Shown: one piece after another, positions 9,566 through 17,774 of the stretch
Layout of the letters: every line of letters starts with the position of its first letter
Numbering within the stretch: position 1 is the first letter of the stretch
Assembly: GCA_965216335.1 (NCBI GenBank)
Contig: OZ244154.1
Location: 2,170,001-2,234,000 of the forward strand
Direction: 5' to 3'
Source of the DNA: JAHEJE01 sp965216335
Lineage (GTDB): Bacteria > Pseudomonadota > Alphaproteobacteria > Rhizobiales > Aestuariivirgaceae
DNA: 64,000 nucleotides
Translations under genes and position numbers: made by a program
The notes under the pieces: model-generated
Database searches by the model: none
The model's input: only the letters and a program-made list of their open reading frames with translations
Told to the model about the DNA's origin: nothing

Positions 9566-9612
9566 GTTGAAAACGGCGGATTTCCGCGGCGATCCCCAAG
9601 TCGGTTTCGCGA

Positions 9613-9645
9613 ATTGCAAAGGTTTTTGCGTAACAGGTTTGCAAT
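9613..9645. promoter_or_regulatory. perfect dyad between divergent alg promoters (candidate activator site)
   Basis: ATTGCAAA (9613-9620) and TTTGCAAT (9638-9645) form a perfect 8-base inverted repeat with centres 25 bases apart. An adjacent TTCGCGAA palindrome (9606-9613) overlaps the left arm. The site lies about 50 bases upstream of the minus-strand and about 100 bases upstream of the plus-strand sigma-54-type promoter, a suitable range for an enhancer-binding protein. The identity of the bound protein is inferred. Confidence 0.45.
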
Positions 9646-9741
9646 ACGAAAAGCCCTTGCGCGCTGCCAACCGCACTCCGAAATGCAAAAAAGCCCGGAA
9701 CTTCATGGCTGCGGGGACAAATGCAGCGCGGTTTCCGTGGC

Positions 9742-9756
9742 TGGCACATGAATTGC
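9742..9756 (+). promoter_or_regulatory. sigma-54-type promoter for the phosphomannose isomerase gene
   Basis: TGGCAC-ATGAA-TTGC matches the -24/-12 consensus in all ten key positions of both boxes, with GG (9743-9744) and GC (9755-9756) exactly 10 bases apart. The predicted start is near 9768, about 64 bases before the isomerase ATG. It is back to back with the promoter of the alg44 operon. Confidence 0.75.
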
Positions 9757-9831
9757 CTGCGGGGGATGTCTGAGCGCCTCAGAACGATTTGAGCCTGCTT
9801 ATGGACAAACCGGGGATGACGGGAGATACCA

Positions 9832-10257
9832 ATGCATATGAGCGACATCAAGAAGGCAGCCGGCAGCGAACATGAAAACGCCGCTCTGCTACCGGACCAC
9901 CACGAGGCCATGGCCGCCAACGTCGTGCACCGGCCATGGGGCAGTTATGAATCGATCATCAACGCCACCGGCTACCAGGTAAAGCGCATCGTCGTTTCGC
10001 CGGGCAAGAAGTTGTCGCTTCAGTACCACCATCACCGTTCCGAACACTGGACCGTGGTCTCTGGCCAGGCCCATGTTACGCTGAACGAGGATGTCGTCAT
10101 CCTGCAGCCGGATGAAAGCATCTACATCCCGCTCGGCGCCGTGCACCGCATCGACAACCGGGGCGAAGACGACATCGTGCTGATCGAAGTGCAATGCGGC
10201 GACTATCTCGGCGAAGACGATATCGTTCGCATCGAGGACGACTTCGGCCGGGCGTAG
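9832..10257 (+). CDS. stand-alone type II mannose-6-phosphate isomerase (cupin)
   Basis: A 141-residue single-domain cupin that matches the C-terminal isomerase half of bifunctional AlgA/ManC: RPWGSYE, then VKRIVVSPGKKLSLQ, the metal-binding HHHRSEHW (about residues 64-71), and IPLGAVHRIDN. It should convert fructose-6-phosphate to mannose-6-phosphate for GDP-mannose supply. The N-terminal 35 residues are polar and unrecognised. GGGAG lies 6 bases before the ATG. The matching pyrophosphorylase half is encoded separately at 15.8-17.0 kb, so the usual bifunctional enzyme is split here. Divergent from alg44 and followed by a strong hairpin. Confidence 0.85.
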   Translation: MHMSDIKKAAGSEHENAALLPDHHEAMAANVVHRPWGSYESIINATGYQVKRIVVSPGKKLSLQYHHHRSEHWTVVSGQAHVTLNEDVVILQPDESIYIPLGAVHRIDNRGEDDIVLIEVQCGDYLGEDDIVRIEDDFGRA

Positions 10258-10322
10258 TGCCGGCGGCACTTGCGGTCGTATTGCTGACTTTTGCACCCCG
10301 TTGCGCCGACAACGGGTGTCCT

Positions 10323-10356
10323 CAAGCGCCGAGCTCTTCGATGGGCTCGGCGCTTG
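10323..10356. terminator. bidirectional hairpin between convergent genes
   Basis: CAAGCGCCGAGC and GCTCGGCGCTTG form a perfect 12-base stem with a 10-base loop. It lies between the stop codons of the isomerase gene and rlmN, which converge here. No long T-run follows, but position and stability suit a terminator for both directions. Confidence 0.7.
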
Positions 10357-10369
10357 TCGTTCAATGACG

Positions 10370-11587
10370 CTATTCGGTCAATCCGTCCTCCAACGCCTTG
10401 CGCTCGCGCGCCTTGAGACGCTCGGAGGCTGATTTGAGCTGGCCGCAGGCGGCCATGATATCGCGGCCGCGCGGCGTGCGCACCGGACTGGAATAGCCGG
10501 CCCGGTTGACCACCTCGGCAAATGCCTCAATGGTTGGCCAGTCCGAACACTCATAGACCGTGCCGGGCCATGGGTTGAATGGGATCAGGTTGACCTTTGC
10601 CGGTATCCGCCTGAGCAGCGCGACCAGGCGTTTGGCATCGGCCAGGCTGTCGTTCACGCCCTTCAGCATGACATACTCGAAGGTGATGCGCCGCGCGTTG
10701 GACAGGCCGGGATAGTTGCGGCAGGCCTCGAGCAGTTCGGCAATCGGATATTTCTTGTTGAGCGGCACCAGCCGGTTGCGCACTTCATCGGTCGTGGCAT
10801 GCAGCGAAATTGCCAGCATGGTGCCGATTTCCTCACCGGCCCGGGCGATCTCCGGCACCACGCCGGAGGTCGAAAGCGTGATGCGGCGCTTTGACAAAGA
10901 CAATCCTTCGCCGTCGCTGACAATCTCCATGGCCGTGCGCACATTGTCGAAATTGTACAACGGTTCGCCCATGCCCATGAGGACGACATTGGTGATGAAC
11001 CGGCCGCTCGCCGGAGCCTCCGGGTTGTCGGCCAGCGCCCCGGGCCATTCGCCGAGGCGGTCGCGGGCGACCAGGATCTGTGCCACGATCTCCCCGGCGG
11101 TCAGGTTGCGCACCAGGGTCTGCGTGCCGGTATGGCAGAACGTGCAGGTCAGCGTACAGCCGACTTGCGAGGAGATGCACAGCGTTCCGCGGTCGGCTTC
11201 GGGGATATAGACCGTCTCGACTTCCTGGCGCCGGCCCAGTTCGTCGGGCGCCAGCCGCAACAGCCACTTTCGGGTTCCGTCGCTGGAAATCTGTTCGCTG
11301 GCGATCTCCGGACGCTCAAGACTGAACTGTTCCGCCAGCCGGCCGCGCAGGCCCTTGGCCACGTCCGTCATGTCCTCGAACGAGGTAACGCCGCGGTTGT
11401 AGATCCAGCGCCAGAGTTGATTGGCCCGCATGCGCAACTGCCGGTCCGGCACGCCCGCTTGGCCGAGCTGCTCCTGGAGTTGCGGGCGCGACAGCCCGAT
11501 CAGCGAACGACGGGATTGTTCACCCGTGCCGGACGCCGCTTTGCGGGCGCGCCCATGGTCTATGGCGATGGAAACACTCATGGACAT
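10370..11587 (-). CDS. rlmN: 23S rRNA (adenine-2503-C2)-methyltransferase
   Basis: A 405-residue radical-SAM methyltransferase that modifies A2503 of 23S rRNA and A37 of some tRNAs. The iron-sulfur motif CxxxCxxC is seen in CTLTCTFC, and GMGEPLYN is the SAM-binding GGE-like motif. The second catalytic cysteine is in the C-terminal CSDW/CGQL region. The N terminus contains the accessory domain ending in DVAKGLRGRL. The start at 11587 (MSMSVS) could equally be the Met two codons later. Housekeeping gene, next to the IalB gene on the same strand. Confidence 0.93.
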   Translation of the reverse strand: MSMSVSIAIDHGRARKAASGTGEQSRRSLIGLSRPQLQEQLGQAGVPDRQLRMRANQLWRWIYNRGVTSFEDMTDVAKGLRGRLAEQFSLERPEIASEQISSDGTRKWLLRLAPDELGRRQEVETVYIPEADRGTLCISSQVGCTLTCTFCHTGTQTLVRNLTAGEIVAQILVARDRLGEWPGALADNPEAPASGRFITNVVLMGMGEPLYNFDNVRTAMEIVSDGEGLSLSKRRITLSTSGVVPEIARAGEEIGTMLAISLHATTDEVRNRLVPLNKKYPIAELLEACRNYPGLSNARRITFEYVMLKGVNDSLADAKRLVALLRRIPAKVNLIPFNPWPGTVYECSDWPTIEAFAEVVNRAGYSSPVRTPRGRDIMAACGQLKSASERLKARERKALEDGLTE

Positions 11588-11643
11588 GGCTCATAGCACA
11601 CCGGCGGCGGGCGCAGTGAGAACTATCGTTCAGCGCTTTGCGT

Positions 11644-12180
11644 CTACTTGCAGGTGCTGTTGAGTGAATTGACGGCCGCGGTCACGCCGGACAGCGAGTA
11701 CTTGTCGACGGTGCGGGTGCCGCGCTGCGAACGGCCGATCACGGTCATGTTGGAGCCGCGCTTCATGGCACTGACCACCTGGCTGTCCTTCTTTGCACTA
11801 TCGGCCCAGGCGCCGTCGCCGCTGGTGAACAGATTGAACTTCGATCCGTCGATCTGCAACGATACGGTCGAGCCCTTCTTGAAGGGGTACCCGATGATCG
11901 TGTTGACTTCGCCGCGCACTTTGTCGGACGGGCGGTTCGTGATCAGGAAATGGATCGCATCGCGATTGACGTTCTTGGGCGTTGAATCCTTCGGCTGCGA
12001 CACGGCATAGCAAACCTTGCCTGACTTGCCCTTGAAGGTATAGACCGCCCAATCGCCAAAGTTGCCGACCAGTTTCGGTTCCTGCGCCATCGCCGCCCCG
12101 GCCAAGAAGACCGAACCGAATGCGAGGGCCGCTGCTGAAAGAATGTACCGTCGAATCATATCAAGGCCGACCTTACTCAT
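11644..12180 (-). CDS. invasion-associated locus B (IalB) family protein
   Basis: A 178-residue exported protein. A signal peptide ends near AAMA-QEP. The mature part starts with the typical IalB opening FGDWAVYTF and includes a cysteine-containing strand (KVCYAVSQPK) and a C-terminal cysteine (STCK) that may form a disulfide. The family is common in alphaproteobacteria and first known from Bartonella, where it is linked to host-cell invasion; in free-living species the role is unclear. The start is ambiguous between Met1 (12180) and Met8 (12159), and the second gives a more standard signal peptide. Confidence 0.8.
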   Translation of the reverse strand: MSKVGLDMIRRYILSAAALAFGSVFLAGAAMAQEPKLVGNFGDWAVYTFKGKSGKVCYAVSQPKDSTPKNVNRDAIHFLITNRPSDKVRGEVNTIIGYPFKKGSTVSLQIDGSKFNLFTSGDGAWADSAKKDSQVVSAMKRGSNMTVIGRSQRGTRTVDKYSLSGVTAAVNSLNSTCK

Positions 12181-12367
12181 TGCGATAACGAATTTCCAGA
12201 TTGCATTGGCCTGATGCAGCCAAGCCGCTCCACACTAAAACAGAATCTGTCGACAATTTGGCGATCCGGCCAGTGATCGGATCGCCTGCCGGCTTTTCCC
12301 CGGCAAAGCTTTGCGATAGGGTCTTGCCTTTCCTCTTCGCAGTTGCTCTCCGGACAGGTCGACCAAT

Positions 12368-13342
12368 ATGAAAGCCGTCATCTGCAATGTTCTGGGCCCG
12401 CCGGAGAACCTTAGCATCGAGGACCTGCCCGAGCCGAAGCCCGGCGACGGCGAAATCCTCATCCGGGTCAAGGCCGCAGCGCTGAATTTCTTCGACACCC
12501 TGCTCATCCGGGGCAAGTATCAGTACCGGCCTGATCCGCCATTCTCGCCCTCGGCGGAAGCTGCCGGCATCGTCGAAGCCGTCGGCAGGGGTGTTGCTCG
12601 TTTTCAACCCGGCGACAGGGTTATGGCATATGCCATCTACGGCTGTGCCCGCGAGAAGATCGTCGTGGACGAAACAAAGGCCGTGAAGGTGGCTGATGCT
12701 GTGGCATTCGAGCACGCCGCAGGATTGACCGTCACCTACGGCACGACGCTGTACGCGCTGAAGGACCGCGCTGCATTGCAGGCGGGTGAAACGCTGGCCA
12801 TCCTCGGCGCCTCCGGCGGCGTCGGTCAGGCGGCGATCGAGATCGGCAAAGCACTGGGTGCCCGGGTGATCGCCTGCGCATCTTCCGACGACAAGCTCGA
12901 CTTCTGCCGCAAGGTTGGCGCCGACGAGACGGTGAACTACGCAGCCGAAGACCTCAAGACCCGTTTAAAGGAGATCACCGGAGGTAAGGGCGCGGACGTC
13001 GTCTATGATGCCGTTGGCGGCGATTTCAGCGAGCAGGCGTTGCGGGCAACCGCATGGAACGGCCGTTTCCTGGTGATCGGCTTCGCCACCGGAGACATCC
13101 CCAAAATCCCGCTCAATCTGGTGCTGCTCAAGAGCTGCCAACTGATCGGCGTGTTCTGGGGTAAGCATACCGAACGCGAACCGGACAGACACAACGCCAA
13201 CATGGCTCAGATCGTCGACTGGTACGCTTCAGGCAGGATCGCGCCCCATGTCCACAAGACCTACAAGCTTGCCGATACACCGAAGGCCCTAACAGCGATT
13301 GCCAACCGCGAGGTCAAGGGCAAGGCGATTATCGTGCCTTGA
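12368..13342 (+). CDS. zinc-independent MDR-family NADPH:quinone oxidoreductase
   Basis: A 324-residue medium-chain dehydrogenase/reductase. The N-terminal GroES-like part (LNFFDTLLIRGKY) lacks the zinc cysteine/histidine ligands of alcohol dehydrogenases, and the Rossmann motif is GASGGVGQAA (about 148-157). The family reduces quinones or acryloyl/enoyl substrates with NADPH. Its gene ends 9 bases from the convergent end of the sigma-54 regulator gene. The substrate is unknown. Confidence 0.85.
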   Translation: MKAVICNVLGPPENLSIEDLPEPKPGDGEILIRVKAAALNFFDTLLIRGKYQYRPDPPFSPSAEAAGIVEAVGRGVARFQPGDRVMAYAIYGCAREKIVVDETKAVKVADAVAFEHAAGLTVTYGTTLYALKDRAALQAGETLAILGASGGVGQAAIEIGKALGARVIACASSDDKLDFCRKVGADETVNYAAEDLKTRLKEITGGKGADVVYDAVGGDFSEQALRATAWNGRFLVIGFATGDIPKIPLNLVLLKSCQLIGVFWGKHTEREPDRHNANMAQIVDWYASGRIAPHVHKTYKLADTPKALTAIANREVKGKAIIVP

Positions 13343-13351
13343 GCAATATTG

Positions 13352-14800
13352 TCAGGCAACACCCGTCTTGGCTGACCAGCTTTCGCGCTTGCGGTAGATC
13401 GTCGATGGACTGACGCCAAGTCGTCTTGCCGCCTTGGGAACGCTGCCGTCGCAGGCGTCTATGGCCTGTTCGATTGCCTGTTTCTCGATTTCCCACAGTT
13501 CCAGACCAGCCGGCGGCGCGGCGGGACCGGCCGATTGCGCCCGGCGCAGGTCTTCGACCTCAACCGCCGGGACGACATTCGCCGGCGGACCGGAAAGTGT
13601 CTGCTCGTGATCGGGAAACAGGCCGCTCAGCATACCGGTCTCGATCAGTTCTCCGTCATTGAGCACAATGGCTTGGCGGATGGCGTTTTGCAGTTCGCGC
13701 ACATTTCCCGGCCATGCATGGCGCAAGAGTGCCGCCTTGGCGTCGTCGCTCAAGCCGCGAAAACCCTTGTCTTCCTCCCTGGCAAACTGACGGACAAGAT
13801 GCTCGGCAATCCCGATCACGTCGCTGCCTCGCTCGCTCAGCCGCGGCATGTGCAGCGGCAGGACGTGCAGCCGGAAATAAAGGTCTTCCCGGAACCGGCC
13901 CGCCTGAATTTCCTCGAGCGGCGAACGGTTGGTGGCACAGACAATGCGGATGTCGACCTTTTCGGTCGCCGTTGCCCCGACCGGCTGTACAAGTCCGGTT
14001 TGCAGGAAACGCAGCAGTTTGGTCTGCAGGGCCAGATCGAGCTCGCAGATTTCATCGAGAAACAGCGTGCCGCCGTCGGCCATTTTGGCGGCACCGTCGC
14101 GGTCGGAAATCGCGCCGGTGAACGAGCCTTTCAGATGGCCGAAAATCTCCGATTCCATGAGATCCTTGGGGATCGCCCCGCAATTGAGCGCCACGAACGG
14201 ACCACGCGCCCGCGGGCTTGAGCGGTGGACCGCCTCGGCGCACAATTCCTTGCCGGTCCCGCTTTCGCCGGTGATGAACACCGACGCCTTGGACCGCGCC
14301 ACCGACCGGATGGTCTGGTAGACCTGTTGCATGGCAGGCGACGAGCCGATGAAACCGAAGAAGTCCTCGCTGCTGTCGCCATCCTCCGGAAAGCTCAGCG
14401 CCTGCTTGAGCGCCGTCCGCTCCAACGCGTTGTTGATCGTCGTCACCAGGCGGTCCTTGGTAACCGGCTTGATGAGATAGTCATATGCCCCTTCGCGCAC
14501 CGCCTGCACCGCCATGGCGATCGAGGCGTTGGCGGTAATGATCACCACGCTGGAACCGGCATAGTCCCGGCGCGCTTCACGCAGCAGGTCAATGCCCGGG
14601 ATGTCTGGCAATCCGAGATCGAGAAGGATCACCTCATAGGGGCCGGACGTGTCCAGGTACCGGCGGGCATCGGCGCCGGTCGCGGCGTGATCGACGTGGA
14701 AGCCGGCCGAGCGCAGCTGTTGTGCATACAGGCCCGCCAGGGAAATCGTGTCCTCGACGAGCAAAACGTTTCTGTTGTCCGTGGACCGTTCCGCTACCAT
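13352..14800 (-). CDS. NtrC-family sigma-54 response regulator
   Basis: A 482-residue enhancer-binding protein: receiver domain (phospho-acceptor Asp61 in LLDLGLPD), AAA+ domain with Walker A GESGTGKE (178-185), the sigma-54 contact loop GSFTGA (225-230, where most relatives have GAFTGA), Walker B GGTLFLDE (243-250), and a C-terminal Fis-type helix-turn-helix (KAARRLGVSPSTIYRKR). The ATG at 14800 leaves the receiver at the N terminus. It follows the receiver-HPt gene by 13 bases and is near the alginate genes, whose promoters are sigma-54 type, so it is a plausible activator of them, comparable in role to AlgB. The target is inferred. Confidence 0.9.
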   Translation of the reverse strand: MVAERSTDNRNVLLVEDTISLAGLYAQQLRSAGFHVDHAATGADARRYLDTSGPYEVILLDLGLPDIPGIDLLREARRDYAGSSVVIITANASIAMAVQAVREGAYDYLIKPVTKDRLVTTINNALERTALKQALSFPEDGDSSEDFFGFIGSSPAMQQVYQTIRSVARSKASVFITGESGTGKELCAEAVHRSSPRARGPFVALNCGAIPKDLMESEIFGHLKGSFTGAISDRDGAAKMADGGTLFLDEICELDLALQTKLLRFLQTGLVQPVGATATEKVDIRIVCATNRSPLEEIQAGRFREDLYFRLHVLPLHMPRLSERGSDVIGIAEHLVRQFAREEDKGFRGLSDDAKAALLRHAWPGNVRELQNAIRQAIVLNDGELIETGMLSGLFPDHEQTLSGPPANVVPAVEVEDLRRAQSAGPAAPPAGLELWEIEKQAIEQAIDACDGSVPKAARRLGVSPSTIYRKRESWSAKTGVA

Positions 14801-14813
14801 CTGCCCCCGCCCC

Positions 14814-15656
14814 TCATGCGTGCGACACTGCCGACAATGCCGCAACGGTGGCCTCAAGGCTGTCCAGCAGGGATTGCTCGCAGCCCTCGGGCGCGTCTTC
14901 TGCAGCGCCACGCAACCTTGTCTCGAGGCGCTGCGCCGCATCGGCCAGGCAGGGCGCTGCAAATCCCCCGGCGATACCCCTGATCCTGTGGCAGATGCCG
15001 GCAGCGCCAGCGCGGTCGGCCTTGGCCATGCAGGCGCGCAGATCGCGTGCCGCGCCGATCAGCTCATCGCAAGCCGTTTTCAGCAATTCGGCCAATTGTT
15101 CACCTGCCATCTGCGACTTGAGGTCGGCCAGGGCGTCTTCATTCAGCAGGCGTGCATGGTCTTCGTGCACAATGGCCTTGTCCGGTGTGTCGATCCGTTC
15201 TTCATCGGTCCGGTTGAGGACGGTCTCGATAACCTCGCGGAGCTGATCGCGGCCGGCCGGCTTGGGCAGGCTGATATCGAACGACTCGCGCCAGGTGTGC
15301 GATTTCTGTGAATCGGCGATGAATGCCGACAAGGCAACGATTGGCGTATCGGCCGCCTCGCCTTCGATCGCGCGGATTTCCTGAGCGGCGGTCAGGCCAT
15401 CCATGACCGGCATCTCGATATCCATCAGAACGACATCGTAATCCGTGTCGCGTACCCGGCACACGGCATCCTCGCCGTGTTCAACGGCATCGACATGGCA
15501 GCCCATGCGCCGCAACAGCGCTGCGGTGAGCACTCTGGCCGCCATCGAATCCTCTGCCAGCAGCACGCGCGGCGGCGAGCCGTCCGCACAGGCAATTTCG
15601 GATCCTTGCGAAGTTTCTTCCTGCAAGCGCAGCGCACTGCACATGGCTTCACTCAT
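14814..15656 (-). CDS. receiver-HPt phosphotransfer protein
   Basis: A 280-residue two-component protein. A receiver domain (acidic pair Glu35-Asp36, phospho-Asp79 in LMDIEMPVMDG, conserved Lys132) is joined by a linker to a histidine phosphotransfer domain whose site is HRIRG (His223-Gly227). No kinase domain is present, so it should relay phosphate between a kinase encoded elsewhere and, most likely, the NtrC-type regulator immediately downstream (13-base gap). This arrangement recalls the C-terminal half of hybrid kinases. A weak ribosome site leaves the exact start open, but the receiver position supports it. Confidence 0.85.
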   Translation of the reverse strand: MSEAMCSALRLQEETSQGSEIACADGSPPRVLLAEDSMAARVLTAALLRRMGCHVDAVEHGEDAVCRVRDTDYDVVLMDIEMPVMDGLTAAQEIRAIEGEAADTPIVALSAFIADSQKSHTWRESFDISLPKPAGRDQLREVIETVLNRTDEERIDTPDKAIVHEDHARLLNEDALADLKSQMAGEQLAELLKTACDELIGAARDLRACMAKADRAGAAGICHRIRGIAGGFAAPCLADAAQRLETRLRGAAEDAPEGCEQSLLDSLEATVAALSAVSHA

Positions 15657-15795
15657 ATAGACTCACTCACCCGGCAACATGCCTGACTATCGGCAAAATA
15701 CTGTTTGCCATCAGGAGTCTAGGGTGCAGTGGTGAAGAAGCCGTTTATCAATTCGCGAATCTTCGCATTTTGCGTTTGCAGAACGGCAAAAAGCG

Positions 15796-17010
15796 TCAGG
15801 CGCTTCGGGCTTTCAGCGGCGGCAATGCGGCCAGGTCATCGACGACCGGTTCGATACTCTCAACTGCGCCTTCCGCACGCTCTTCAACAGTATCCTTTGC
15901 CGGCAGCGGGCTGCGGTTGCGCACGGCTTCGGCGATATTGCGGATGTCCTGGGCATGGCTCTTGGCCGCCACGATCACCGCATCGCCGGTGTTCACGACA
16001 ATAACGTCCTCCAGACCGACAACCGCCGTAACCGGGCCTTCGGAACGGACATAGGCACCGCGCACGTCGTGCAGGATGACATCGCCCAGCGTGACGTTTT
16101 GCGCATCATCGCGTTCCGAGATCTCCCACACGGCCGTCCACGACCCGACATCGCTCCACAACGGATCGACCGGCACGACCGCGGCATGGGCGGTACGCTC
16201 CATGACCGCATAGTCAATCGAGATGTTCTCCGCCGTTGCGAACGCCTCATGTGACGGGCGTACGATGTTGCCGTCCACATTGGCTTCGACCAGGGCGCGC
16301 TGGCAGGCATCGACGATGCCCGGAATCAGGCTGCGCATCTCGTTGAGCAGCGGGTCGACCGGGAACAGGAACATGCCGCTGTTCCAGTGATAACCGCCCT
16401 CCTCCAACATGCGCACGGCATCATGGCGCGGCGGTTTTTCGACAAAGCGGGCAACCTTGAAAATGCCTCTGACGTCCTTGGCGGTACCGCCGGCACTATC
16501 GAGCGGATCGCCCTGTTTGATGTAGCCATAGCTGGTTTCCGGCCCATCCGGGGTGATTCCGAAGGTGACGAATTCACCGCGCACCGCTGCCGCCCGTGCC
16601 TGGTCGATGGCGGAAATCAGCCGACCCGGATCACGGATGTAGTGGTCGGACGGCATGATCAGAATGTGTTGACCGAAACCGCAGGCGACATTGAGCAGCG
16701 CAGTGATCGCCACGGCCGGCGCCGTGTTGCGACCTTCCGGCTCAAGAACCACCGCCGCGGGCTTGATGCCGCAGGCCGCCAGTTCGGAGACGATCATGTG
16801 CTCGTGGTGGGCATTGCCGATGATGATCGGCGCCGTAAACCTGTTCGGATCGGTCACCCGCAGCGCCGTCTGCTGAAACATGCTGCGCTGGCCGGCAATG
16901 GCCTGGAACTGTTTCGGCTTTTCGTCATTGGACAACGGCCACAGACGCGTGCCCGATCCACCAGCCAGAATTACGGGCGTAATCAGCCCTTTCTTGTACG
17001 GCAAAGCCAT
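15796..17010 (-). CDS. manC: mannose-1-phosphate guanylyltransferase (pyrophosphorylase half only)
   Basis: A 404-residue nucleotidyltransferase making GDP-mannose from mannose-1-phosphate and GTP. The signature LAGGSGTRLWPLS is at about 15-27, with KPKQF as the substrate-binding motif, FVEKP and NSGMFLF downstream, and a left-handed beta-helix-like C-terminal part. The usual type II isomerase cupin of bifunctional ManC/AlgA is missing and is replaced by an acidic, proline-rich tail. The missing half is the separate cupin at 9.8 kb. The gene stands alone between the receiver-HPt gene and upp. It supplies GDP-mannose to AlgD. Confidence 0.9.
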   Translation of the reverse strand: MALPYKKGLITPVILAGGSGTRLWPLSNDEKPKQFQAIAGQRSMFQQTALRVTDPNRFTAPIIIGNAHHEHMIVSELAACGIKPAAVVLEPEGRNTAPAVAITALLNVACGFGQHILIMPSDHYIRDPGRLISAIDQARAAAVRGEFVTFGITPDGPETSYGYIKQGDPLDSAGGTAKDVRGIFKVARFVEKPPRHDAVRMLEEGGYHWNSGMFLFPVDPLLNEMRSLIPGIVDACQRALVEANVDGNIVRPSHEAFATAENISIDYAVMERTAHAAVVPVDPLWSDVGSWTAVWEISERDDAQNVTLGDVILHDVRGAYVRSEGPVTAVVGLEDVIVVNTGDAVIVAAKSHAQDIRNIAEAVRNRSPLPAKDTVEERAEGAVESIEPVVDDLAALPPLKARSA

Positions 17011-17120
17011 TTCCCATCATGTTACAGCCCGGCGACGGAATCGTCGCTGGCGTTGCGGCCCCAACGCCCACGATTAACATGAAAACCTTGACAGGCGGTA
17101 ACCCGGGTCGCGAACCGCGA

Positions 17121-17759
17121 TTATTTTGTCCCGAACATCCGGTCACCCGCATCGCCGAGACCGGGAACAATATAACCATGATCGTTGAGATGGTCATCAA
17201 TGGCCGCGGTAAAGATTTTCACGTCCGGATGAGCCTTCGACAACGCCTCGATGCCCTCCGGCGCCGCCAGCAGGCACATGAAGCTGATGTTCTTCGCACC
17301 GGCCTGCTTCAGGCGGGACAGCGCTGCCGATACCGAGTTGCCGGTCGCCAGCATCGGATCGACGGCGATCACCCGGCGCTCGTCGAGCCCGTCCGGCAGC
17401 TTGAGATAGTACTCCACCGCCGCCAGGGTTTCGGGATCGCGGTACAGTCCGATATGGCCGACGCGGGCAGACGGCACCAGATCGAGCATCCCGTCTAGCA
17501 GACCATTGCCGGCCCGCAGGATCGACACAAGGACCAGCTTCTTGCCCTTGAGGATCGGCGCTTCCATCTCGACCAGCGGCGTTTCGATGGTCTGCGTCGT
17601 GATTGGCAGGTCGCGCAGAACCTCATAGGCCAGAAGCAGGGAAATCTCGCGCAGCAACTGCCGGAACACGGCTGACGGACAATGCTTGTCGCGCATCAGG
17701 GTCAGCTTGTGCGCGATGAGAGGGTGGTCGATGACCGTGATGTCGCCAGACATGTGCAT
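17121..17759 (-). CDS. upp: uracil phosphoribosyltransferase
   Basis: A 212-residue enzyme converting uracil and PRPP to UMP. Diagnostic features are the substrate loop SILRAGNGLLDG, the PRPP-binding VDPMLATGNSVSAAL (about 132-146), and the uracil-binding DAGDRMFGTK at the C terminus. AGGAG is just before two candidate starts (17759 and 17753). It is the last gene of a URC1-URC4-upp unit, 15 bases after URC4. In the yeast URC pathway the corresponding gene is URC6, so here it may act in uracil breakdown as well as salvage. Confidence 0.93.
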   Translation of the reverse strand: MHMSGDITVIDHPLIAHKLTLMRDKHCPSAVFRQLLREISLLLAYEVLRDLPITTQTIETPLVEMEAPILKGKKLVLVSILRAGNGLLDGMLDLVPSARVGHIGLYRDPETLAAVEYYLKLPDGLDERRVIAVDPMLATGNSVSAALSRLKQAGAKNISFMCLLAAPEGIEALSKAHPDVKIFTAAIDDHLNDHGYIVPGLGDAGDRMFGTK

Positions 17760-17774
17760 GTTTCTCCTGTTTGT

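Noticed and set aside
15661..15720. Sigma-54-type site upstream of the receiver-HPt gene
   Set aside because: GCAA and TGCCA occur but with 13 bases between the GC and CC doublets, not 10.
17011..17060. Possible sigma-54 site upstream of the mannose-1-phosphate guanylyltransferase gene
   Set aside because: GG and GC have the right spacing but the boxes read TGGGCG and CCGCA, too far from consensus.
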